Assembly: GCF_900113645.1 (NCBI RefSeq)
Contig: NZ_FOQC01000025.1
Span: 1-34,849, forward strand
Origin: Trichococcus flocculiformis
Lineage (GTDB): Bacteria > Bacillota > Bacilli > Lactobacillales > Aerococcaceae
Reading direction: 5' to 3'
Length of the DNA: 34,849 nt
The first letter of the stretch is position 1; each line of letters starts with the position of its first letter. Positions 8,398 through 14,618 of the stretch are shown one piece after another. The translations under genes were made by a program, and so were the position numbers. The notes under the pieces are model-generated. The model searched no databases and was not told where the DNA came from. It saw only the letters and a list, made by a program, of their open reading frames with translations.

Positions 8398-9081
8398 ATG
8401 AAGATTTTGATCGTCGATGATGAACCCAATATTTTGGATATCGTGGAGGCCTATCTGGCCGCCAAAAAATATCAGGTATACCGTGCCGAGACCGGGGCGG
8501 AGGCATTGGAAAAATTTCATGCTTTCCATCCGGATCTGATTGTGTTGGATCTGATGCTGCCGGATATGGCAGGCGGGGACATCTGCGCCAAAATCCGCGA
8601 AGAATCAAACGTTCCCGTCATCATGCTGACGGCAAGGTCATCCGAAAAGGATATCTTGAGCGGCCTGCAGATCGGAGCGGATGATTACATAGTCAAACCA
8701 TTCAGCCCTAAGGAACTGGTGGCGCGGGTCGAGACGGTGCTGCGGCGTGCTGCCCCAGCCGATGCTGAAGAAAAATGGAGCTTCGATGGCGGCGAATTGG
8801 TCATTCATCCCAAAACGAAGCAAGTTTTTACGAGGCAGCAGGAAGTCGCCTTGACGGCTACCGAATATGAACTGTTGACGCTATTGGCCAAGAATCCGAG
8901 CCGACTCTTCACGAGGGAAGAATTGCTGGAGAGCGTAAAAGGTATGGATTTTGAAGGTTTGGACAGGGTCATCGATACGCATATCAAGAACATCAGACAA
9001 AAGATAGAGCCGGAACCGAAACAGCCCATCTATATTCTGACTGTCCGGGGAAGCGGCTACCGGTTTGGAGGGAAGCGATGA
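8398..9081 (+). CDS. OmpR-family response regulator, probably copper-responsive
   Basis: A cytoplasmic transcription factor of 227 residues. The receiver domain has the DDE acidic pair near residues 8-10, the phosphorylated Asp51 in VLDLMLPD, and the LTAR and IVKPFSPKEL switch motifs. A winged-helix domain fills the C-terminal half (LTATEYELLTLLAKNPSRLFTREELL, then RVIDTHIKNIRQKIE and VRGSGYRF). GGAGGTG at 8384-8390 sets the ATG at 8398. The ATG at 8392 is too close. It overlaps the sensor gene by four bases. By context it should control the oxidase and perhaps the copper exporter genes, with the shared TACA-N9-TGTA motif as a possible binding region. The inducing metal is inference. Confidence 0.9.
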   Translation: MKILIVDDEPNILDIVEAYLAAKKYQVYRAETGAEALEKFHAFHPDLIVLDLMLPDMAGGDICAKIREESNVPVIMLTARSSEKDILSGLQIGADDYIVKPFSPKELVARVETVLRRAAPADAEEKWSFDGGELVIHPKTKQVFTRQQEVALTATEYELLTLLAKNPSRLFTREELLESVKGMDFEGLDRVIDTHIKNIRQKIEPEPKQPIYILTVRGSGYRFGGKR

Positions 9082-10478
9082 GGCGTACGATCAGTTGGCA
9101 CCTGCTCCTTTCCTTCCTGCTTTTTTCGAGCGTCATCATCGGGTTGTTCGGCTGGTTCAGCATGCAGTTGGTGAACAGCCACTTCTCGGAATATGTCAGC
9201 GAACGGCGTACGGAAGAAATAACTGGCTACACAGATGAAATTGAGGCAGTTTTTGCTCAAACGGGGAGTTGGGACGAGGATGCGATAGCGGTCATCGGCA
9301 GGCAGGCGTTGCAGGACGACATCATCCTGAAAGTCTATGATAGCCAAGAACAGCTGATCTGGAGCCCCAGCGTGATGGAGGAACAAGAAAATCGCCAGAT
9401 GATGTCCAGCCATATGTCGCAGATGAGCGAGATGATGGGCGGAACAGAAAGCGAATATACGGTGACCACTGTTGAACTTAATGAGGGCTCCCGCACAATC
9501 GGCAGTCTGGAAATCGGGACGATGGGGACGTATTTCTATACGGAACACGATGTCGCATTCGTGAGCGATATCCGCAATAACCTGATGATTGTGGCGCTGC
9601 TGGCCTTCGCCTTATCGCTGTTTTTCGCTGTTTGGATAGCCAGAAAATTGAGTTTGCCGGTCTTTGCGGTGAGCCGCTTCACCGGGGAAATCGCCAAAGG
9701 CAACTACACAGAGCCGGCGCCGAAGGAAACGAACATCGTCGAGATAGATGCGCTGATCCGTTCGGTGGACAGCCTTTCCCGCCAATTGGACAGCCAACAG
9801 GAAATCCGGAACCGCCTTTCTTCCGATATCGCGCACGAAATCCGGACCCCGCTTACGACATTGAAGGGCAATCTGGAAGCAATGCTTGACGGCATCTGGG
9901 AGCCGAGCAACGAGCGTTTGAAGATCTGTTATGATGAAGTGAACCGGATTTCCCGCCTGATCGGAAATATCGATAAAATCAACGAAATGGAGAGCAATCA
10001 CGAGAAATTGGAATTCAGCCGTTTTGACCTGCAGGCTTTGAGCAAGAAAGTCGTGACGAACTTTACGGCTGTGGCCGCCAAAAAGAATATCATTTTGGCG
10101 GTCACTGGGGAGCCGCTGATGATAACGGCGGATCAGGACAAAATCAGCCAAGTGCTGACGAACCTTTTGGTGAATGCGATCAAGTTCACTCCGAAGCAAG
10201 GGAATATCCATATCGAGATCCATCAGGAGGGTGACCAAGCGGTGCTGAGAGTGTCCGATGACGGCATCGGCATCGATCCGGAAGACCAGAAAAAGATTTT
10301 TGAGCGCTTCTATATGACGGAGCCATCGCGCAACAGCCGGTCAGGAGGGCAAGGGCTCGGTCTGGCCATCGTCAAAAGCATCATCAAGAAGCACAACGGG
10401 ACTGTGCGGGTTGCCAGCGATGTCGGCAAGGGAGCCACGTTCACGGTTGCCATTCCGTTGGATCAGCACAGAACATGA
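9078..10478 (+). CDS. Sensor histidine kinase with Met-rich extracellular loop
   Basis: A membrane sensor of 466 residues paired with the upstream regulator. It has a transmembrane helix at about 9-31, an outer domain to about 165, a second helix at about 166-188, a HAMP linker to about 240, a HisKA domain with His253 in SSDIAHEIRTPLTTLK, and an HATPase domain (NLLVNAIKFTP, DDGIGI, GQGLGLAIVKSII). The outer domain contains an unusual Met/His cluster at residues 108-120 (MM..HM..M..MM), a pattern used to bind Cu(I) or Ag(I). It is close in style to the Met-rich patch of the oxidase encoded upstream. A copper-sensing role is inferred from this and from the neighbours. The start overlaps the regulator stop codon, showing coupling. 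Confidence 0.88.
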   Translation: MRRTISWHLLLSFLLFSSVIIGLFGWFSMQLVNSHFSEYVSERRTEEITGYTDEIEAVFAQTGSWDEDAIAVIGRQALQDDIILKVYDSQEQLIWSPSVMEEQENRQMMSSHMSQMSEMMGGTESEYTVTTVELNEGSRTIGSLEIGTMGTYFYTEHDVAFVSDIRNNLMIVALLAFALSLFFAVWIARKLSLPVFAVSRFTGEIAKGNYTEPAPKETNIVEIDALIRSVDSLSRQLDSQQEIRNRLSSDIAHEIRTPLTTLKGNLEAMLDGIWEPSNERLKICYDEVNRISRLIGNIDKINEMESNHEKLEFSRFDLQALSKKVVTNFTAVAAKKNIILAVTGEPLMITADQDKISQVLTNLLVNAIKFTPKQGNIHIEIHQEGDQAVLRVSDDGIGIDPEDQKKIFERFYMTEPSRNSRSGGQGLGLAIVKSIIKKHNGTVRVASDVGKGATFTVAIPLDQHRT

Positions 10479-10481
10479 ACG

Positions 10482-10527
10482 AAAAAGACCCGGATACCAA
10501 TCATTTTGATTGGTATCCAGGTCTTTT
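10482..10527. terminator. Bidirectional terminator between sensor kinase and SHOCT genes
   Basis: A long near-perfect stem, AAAAGACC and GGATACCAATCA pairing with the complementary run that ends GGTCTTTT, with one mismatch and a four-base TTTT loop. A and T tracts flank both sides. It serves the converging transcripts. Confidence 0.88.
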
Positions 10528-10542
10528 GTGTTTCTTTCAGGA

Positions 10543-10737
10543 TCACAGAAGTTTCTTCTTGCGATCGAACTCTTCTTCGGTGATGTTCCCTTTAGCCAAT
10601 TCCTTCTTCAGGATATCCAAAGCGGATTCGTCCGATGAAACTTTGCCTGATCTATCGTTCAAAAGCCTGGTTGCCAAGTAAATGACGAGTATGATCAAAG
10701 CAATCCAGAAAATCCACATAAACATCATGCCGCCCAT
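10543..10737 (-). CDS. Small membrane protein with SHOCT domain
   Basis: A 64-residue protein with one N-terminal hydrophobic helix (MGGMMFMWIFWIALIILVIYLA) and a C-terminal SHOCT motif (DILKKELAKGNITEEEFDRKKKLL). SHOCT domains are short oligomerisation modules often found at the ends of membrane or stress proteins. The precise function is unknown. The N terminus is Met/Gly-rich like the other proteins here. The chosen ATG follows TTTGGAGG at a six-base gap. An upstream in-frame ATG at 10776 is less likely. It lies 102-141 bases downstream of copB on the same strand, but has its own promoter with the motif shared with the oxidase gene, so it is probably part of the copper response. Confidence 0.72.
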   Translation of the reverse strand: MGGMMFMWIFWIALIILVIYLATRLLNDRSGKVSSDESALDILKKELAKGNITEEEFDRKKKLL

Positions 10738-10807
10738 GCCAAAACCTCCAAAATATTGTAAGCATCTGCCAAACATGCAAAGGCCCCCTTTTTTTCTCTA
10801 TATATGC

Positions 10808-10828
10808 AGTATACAGTCATATTGTGTA
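10808..10828 (-). promoter_or_regulatory. SHOCT-gene promoter with TACA-N9-TGTA motif
   Basis: On the minus strand TACA, nine bases and TGTA (10812-10828) lead into the -10 TATACT (10808-10813). The geometry is the same as at the oxidase promoter. CTACA also occurs 11 bases further upstream, a spacing typical of OmpR-family direct repeats. Confidence 0.48.
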
Positions 10829-10878
10829 GATTGGATGTAGTTTTTCTGGCTGTTGCGGTGATTATTTGAAATACATGC

Positions 10879-13011
10879 TCAGTTTATCTTCAAAAGCCGT
10901 GCGTTGACCGCGCAGATGATTGTGCTGATCGACATGACGGCTGCCCCGATGGCTGGGGTGATAAGGAAGCCCTGATTGGCCAATACACCTGCAGCCAACG
11001 GGATGGCGATAACGTTATAGCCGACAGCCCAAATCAGATTCTCGACCATCTTGCGGTAAGTGGCTTTCGAAAGGGTGATGATGGTCAATACGTCTTTCGG
11101 ATTGCTGTCCACCAGAATGACGTCGGCTGTTTCGATGGCGACATCCGTTCCGGCGCCGATGGCAATACCAAGATCAGCTTCCGCCAGAGCGGGCGCATCA
11201 TTGACGCCATCCCCGACCATCGCGACTTTTTTGTTTCCGGATTTCAGTGCGGCGATGTGTTTCGATTTCTCGGCAGGCAGCACCTCCGCAAATACTTGAT
11301 CCAGCCCTAACTGATCGCCCACGTATTGCGCTGCGCGGCTATTGTCGCCAGTCAGCATGATAGCTTCGATGCCTTGCTCTTTCAAGGCAGCCACGACTTC
11401 TTGCGATGACGAACGGATGATATCAGCGTTGGCGATCATCCCCTGCAGGCTCCCTTCCTTCAGGACGAAGACAACGGTTTTTCCTTGCTGGGCCAAACTG
11501 GCGAATGTCTCCTTGTCGTATGCAATGCCGCGCTCGTCCATGGTGCCGGGGCTGACGACAGCGACCTGCATGCCGTCCACAGTGACCTGCAGACCTTGGC
11601 CGGTAAGGTTTTGATAATCAGTTACCGGCAAAAGGGTGACGCCTTCTGCTTCTCCTTTGCGGACGATTCCTTTTGCGATCGGGTGTTCAGATTGGCTTTC
11701 GGCAGAATAGGCCAACGTCAGTAATTCCTTCTCGGAGACCCCGGCAGCGGGAAGGATGTCGGTTACGCCGAAGTTGCCTTCCGTCAGGGTCCCGGTCTTG
11801 TCGAAGACGATCCGATCCACTTTGCGCGCCTCTTCGAATTGCGTCCGGTTGCGGATCAGCAAGCCGTTTCGAGCTGCGATTGAAGTGGACACCGCATTCA
11901 CCAAAGGGACAGCCAGTCCGAGTGCATGGGGACAAGCGATGACGAGTACCGTCACCATCCGCTCCAAAGCGAAGGCCAAGTTCGCTGCAAAAATCCAATA
12001 AAGGAAAGTCAGGAGTCCGGCTGTGACGGCGATATAGAACAGCCAACCGGCCGCTTTGTCGGCCAATCCCTGCGACTTGGATTTTTGTTGCTGGGCCGCC
12101 TGGACCATATTGATCACTTGGGCCAAGTAGGTTTCATTCCCGACTTTTTCCACGGTCAGCTTGAGGACGCCTGACCCGTTGATGGAGCCGCCGATGGCCT
12201 GCATGCCCGGATTTTTTTCGACAGGCACAGATTCGCCCGTCAGCATCGATTCATCAACCGTTGAGAGGCCTTCGTAGATTTTTCCGTCCAAAGGGATCTT
12301 TTCACCGGGCTTGACGAGAATGCGCTCACCCGGAACAAGGGCTTCGATCGACACTTCTTCAATATTGCCGGCTGCATCCAAACGATGGGCAACTTTAGGC
12401 ATCAGTTTGATGAGTTCTTCCAGCGCTTTGGATGCCCCCATCTGGGATTTCATCTCGATCCAGTGACCCAGCAACATGATCAGGATCAAGGTTGCCAGTT
12501 CGAAATAAAAGTCCGATCCTTCTATGAAGAAGGCCGTGAAGCTGCTGTAGATATAGGCCGAAACGATCGCCAAGGAAATCAGCATCATCATACCGAGCGA
12601 CCGGTTCTTCCATTCCTCCCAAGCGCCCTCCAGAAACGGTTTGCCGCCGTAGAAGAAAATGACGGTGGATAACCCAAAGACGACAAAATTTGCTCCCGGA
12701 AATTCGAAATGGTAACCGAAGAGCATCATGATCATGGGGGATAGCACGGTGACGGGAATGGTCAGCAGCAAGACGATCCAAAAACGTTTCCGGTAATCGG
12801 CCACCATCTGCTCGTGGTGGTCGGCATGCCCAGTCGAACCGTGTGCCATGTGCTTTTCATGTTGTTCGTGACCATTGGAAGCAGTCTGTTTCGGTTCGGG
12901 TGGGGGCATATGATGACCGGAATGGTCGTGCCCGGCGTGCGGATCGCTGGTCTTTGGGGCTTCCAGAGTGTGGTCTGTGTGCGCGTGCTGCGTATGTTTG
13001 TGTTCATCCAT
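10879..13011 (-). CDS. copB: Copper-exporting P1B-type ATPase CopB
   Basis: A copper/silver efflux pump of 710 residues in the cytoplasmic membrane. The N-terminal 70 residues are a His-rich metal-binding tail (HKHTQHAHTDH, HAGHDHSGHH) in place of CXXC domains. The membrane metal site is CPH (Cys360-Pro-His362), the mark of the CopB subgroup. The phosphorylated Asp404 lies in DKTGTLTEG, TGES is in the actuator domain, MLTGDN and GDGVNDAPALAEAD in the nucleotide domain. The ATG at 13011 has AAGGAGG nine bases upstream. The frame opens further out at 13047, but that extension is not family-like. A possible -10 TATGAT lies at 13084-13089 on the minus strand. No CopY-type TACANNTGTA box was found, so control is more likely through the nearby two-component system. 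Confidence 0.95.
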   Translation of the reverse strand: MDEHKHTQHAHTDHTLEAPKTSDPHAGHDHSGHHMPPPEPKQTASNGHEQHEKHMAHGSTGHADHHEQMVADYRKRFWIVLLLTIPVTVLSPMIMMLFGYHFEFPGANFVVFGLSTVIFFYGGKPFLEGAWEEWKNRSLGMMMLISLAIVSAYIYSSFTAFFIEGSDFYFELATLILIMLLGHWIEMKSQMGASKALEELIKLMPKVAHRLDAAGNIEEVSIEALVPGERILVKPGEKIPLDGKIYEGLSTVDESMLTGESVPVEKNPGMQAIGGSINGSGVLKLTVEKVGNETYLAQVINMVQAAQQQKSKSQGLADKAAGWLFYIAVTAGLLTFLYWIFAANLAFALERMVTVLVIACPHALGLAVPLVNAVSTSIAARNGLLIRNRTQFEEARKVDRIVFDKTGTLTEGNFGVTDILPAAGVSEKELLTLAYSAESQSEHPIAKGIVRKGEAEGVTLLPVTDYQNLTGQGLQVTVDGMQVAVVSPGTMDERGIAYDKETFASLAQQGKTVVFVLKEGSLQGMIANADIIRSSSQEVVAALKEQGIEAIMLTGDNSRAAQYVGDQLGLDQVFAEVLPAEKSKHIAALKSGNKKVAMVGDGVNDAPALAEADLGIAIGAGTDVAIETADVILVDSNPKDVLTIITLSKATYRKMVENLIWAVGYNVIAIPLAAGVLANQGFLITPAIGAAVMSISTIICAVNARLLKIN

Positions 13012-13227
13012 CTGAGTATTCCTCCTTGCTTCAAAACGTCCAAACAATAAGGTTTATAAAAATGACTGCAGCTTCTCATGCTTATCATAGCAGAATTCAG
13101 CGCTGTAGTGGTAATGATTTCGCCTCCCCGCTTGGGTCTGCACCGATTTAGTCATCGCAACCAACGGCGGAAGCTTGCAGGCGTAACCGGGAACCAAAGA
13201 TTGACTTGACAGACTTCTTATCAATTG

Positions 13228-13272
13228 CAGGACCAGGGCGCACCGAAAAGCGCAACTGGTCTTGTATTTTTT
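13228..13272 (+). terminator. Orphan plus-strand terminator
   Basis: CAGGACCAG and GCGC pair with GCGC and CTGGTCTTG around an A-rich loop, followed by TATTTTTTT. No plus-strand coding gene lies between copB (divergent, starting at 13011) and this site, so it may end a small RNA or a short leader. Nothing else was recognised in 13012-13227 besides a possible minus-strand copB promoter. Confidence 0.65.
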
Positions 13273-13318
13273 TCTGCTTTGGGTAAAATGAAAGGGATAG
13301 GAAAACCATTCAAAGACA

Positions 13319-13407
13319 CTTGGAATTTGGAAGTTTGGTGAAAATCCAACGCGGTCCCGCCACTGTGATGACGTCCCGGAACGTCTAAGTCAGGTCTTCA
13401 TTCCAAG
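13319..13407 (+). ncRNA. Cobalamin riboswitch aptamer
   Basis: The conserved core GGTGAAAATCC (13337-13347), CCCGCCACTGTGA (13356-13368) and the B12-box-like AAGTCAGG (13387-13394) are in the right order. The ends CTTGGAAT (13319-13326) and ATTCCAAG (13400-13407) form a perfect eight-pair closing stem. A small hairpin GACGT/ACGTC lies inside. The short length points to the compact class II type, but the class is not certain. A further hairpin, ACCGTTT with AAACGGT (13428-13448), follows and may supply the kissing loop. Ligand binding would be expected to switch the terminator downstream. Confidence 0.88.
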
Positions 13408-13458
13408 CTGCTATTTTTTGCAAGCGAACCGTTTCGAGGTAAAACGGTCCCGTTACTA

Positions 13459-13487
13459 GTCTATGCGATGGCGTATAGGCTTTTTTT
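13459..13487 (+). terminator. Riboswitch expression-platform terminator
   Basis: GTCTATGCG (13459-13467) pairs with CGTATAGGC (13472-13480), with two G-T pairs and an ATGG loop, followed by seven T residues. It lies 51 bases after the aptamer and 58 before the lipoprotein start, as expected for transcriptional control by cobalamin. Confidence 0.82.
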
Positions 13488-13545
13488 GCATGATTCCGGC
13501 CGTTGGCGATGCAACCCCTGTCGAATACAGATTAGGAGTGGGAAA

Positions 13546-13968
13546 ATGAAAAAATTATTGTTGGCCTTATCATTGAGTTTGGTATTATTCGGGTGCGCTC
13601 CTGCGGACACGGTAGATTCGGCTTCAGTCGCAGAATCTTCATCGGTTGCAATCAGCTCCGAAGTTGCAGAAACAGTCAGCGTATCGATTTCTTTGACGGA
13701 TGGCGGTACTGTCATCGCGGGTTCTGAAAAAACGATTGAGGTTGAAGCAGGCGCCAATTTGTTGGCTGTCATGAAAGAAAACTACACAATCGAAGAAGCG
13801 GACGGATTCATCACAGCCATCGATGGACAAACACAAGTCGAACAGACTGCCGATACGAAAGCGAAATATTGGTTGTTTGATGTGAACGGTGAGCCTTCGA
13901 TGGTCGGAGCAGCTGATGTGGCGCTCCAAGAAGGAGACGTAATCGTGTGGAACCTGACAGAAATGTAA
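13546..13968 (+). CDS. Surface lipoprotein with DUF4430 (transcobalamin-like) domain
   Basis: A 140-residue secreted lipoprotein. Residues 1-16 are the signal peptide, ending in a lipobox LFGC with Cys17 as the lipidation site. A Ser/Ala/Val-rich linker runs to about residue 42. The rest is a DUF4430 domain: VSISLTDGG at its start, then the characteristic YWLFDVNGEPSMVGA stretch and the closing EGDVIVWNL. This fold is known to be related to the C-terminal domain of eukaryotic B12 carriers (transcobalamin, intrinsic factor). Sitting behind a cobalamin riboswitch and directly before an ECF S component, it is a good candidate for a surface corrinoid-binding subunit. That role is inference. AGGAG at 13534-13538 sets the ATG. 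Confidence 0.85.
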   Translation: MKKLLLALSLSLVLFGCAPADTVDSASVAESSSVAISSEVAETVSVSISLTDGGTVIAGSEKTIEVEAGANLLAVMKENYTIEEADGFITAIDGQTQVEQTADTKAKYWLFDVNGEPSMVGAADVALQEGDVIVWNLTEM

Positions 13969-14498
13969 AGAAGACTGTGAACTTCGGTGTGAGACGACTG
14001 GCGTTGCTGTCGATTTTGACGGCTTTGTGCTATGTTGGGAGGATGATGTTCCAGTTCATCCCGAATGTCCAACCGGTGACGGCTGTGCTGATCATCCTGA
14101 CGCTGACGCTGGGCATGACGGACGGCTTCATTGTGGCCATCCTGTCGATTGTTTTGACCAACTTTCTGCTGGGGATGGGGCCGTGGACGATTGCGCAGAT
14201 CGCCAGTTTCGGCGTTCTGATCGTGGTAACTGGATTGGTCATGAAGCCGTTCTACAGCACGAGCCAAAAAAGGGGCCTCAGAATTGTTTTTGCGCTGTTC
14301 GCCTTTTTCGGGGGACTGCTTTACGGATTCGTCATCTCCGTCATTTCGGTGAAGTTGATGGGTATCAACAGTTTTTGGGCTTATTACATCGCCGGGATTC
14401 CTTTCGATCTCATGCACGGCCTGGGGAATGCCAGTTTCTATCTGATACTGGAGCCGATTTTGGCGCCCTTACTGCTGGCGCAAAAGAAAAAAACATAG
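13947..14498 (+). CDS. ECF transporter S component, probably cobalamin-specific (CbrT-like)
   Basis: A 183-residue integral membrane protein with about six hydrophobic segments and the ECF S-component pattern: a basic N terminus (VRRLALLSILTALCYVGRM), a conserved helix with small residues (LTLGMTDGFIVAILSIVLTNFLLGMGPWT) and the late PFDLMHGLGNASFY segment. S components bind a vitamin and pair with the shared EcfT/EcfA1/EcfA2 energising module, which must be encoded elsewhere. The riboswitch and the DUF4430 partner point to cobalamin. The GTG at 13947 has AAGGAG at a ten-base gap and overlaps the lipoprotein gene by 22 bases. A GTG at 13980 is possible but has a poorer ribosome site. Confidence 0.85.
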   Translation: MEPDRNVKKTVNFGVRRLALLSILTALCYVGRMMFQFIPNVQPVTAVLIILTLTLGMTDGFIVAILSIVLTNFLLGMGPWTIAQIASFGVLIVVTGLVMKPFYSTSQKRGLRIVFALFAFFGGLLYGFVISVISVKLMGINSFWAYYIAGIPFDLMHGLGNASFYLILEPILAPLLLAQKKKT

Positions 14499-14509
14499 AA
14501 ATTAAGAAG

Positions 14510-14552
14510 ACTGTAACGGACTCCCTGCGTGGGTATCCGCTATAGTTTTTTC
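14510..14552 (+). terminator. Terminator after the S component gene
   Basis: ACTGTAACGGA pairs with TCCGCTATAGT (one mismatch, one G-T pair), followed by a T run. It ends the cobalamin uptake unit. Confidence 0.75.
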
Positions 14553-14569
14553 TGTTTTGGCGCCATTTG

Positions 14570-14578
14570 TGATATAGT
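14570..14578 (+). promoter_or_regulatory. Extended -10 promoter of topB
   Basis: TGATATAGT is an extended -10 element 40 bases before the topB start. No clear -35 is seen. Confidence 0.45.
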
Positions 14579-14618
14579 AGGACACGATAATCGAGAGATA
14601 AGGGAGCAAATATAAATT

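Noticed and set aside
13060-13110. CopY-type operator near the copB start
   Set aside because: CAGCGCTG is a palindrome near the possible -10, but the TACANNTGTA consensus is absent, so it was not called.
13130-13230. SRP RNA, 6S RNA or tRNA in the copB-riboswitch gap
   Set aside because: Searched by eye for the conserved SRP, 6S and tRNA features. None is present in either strand.
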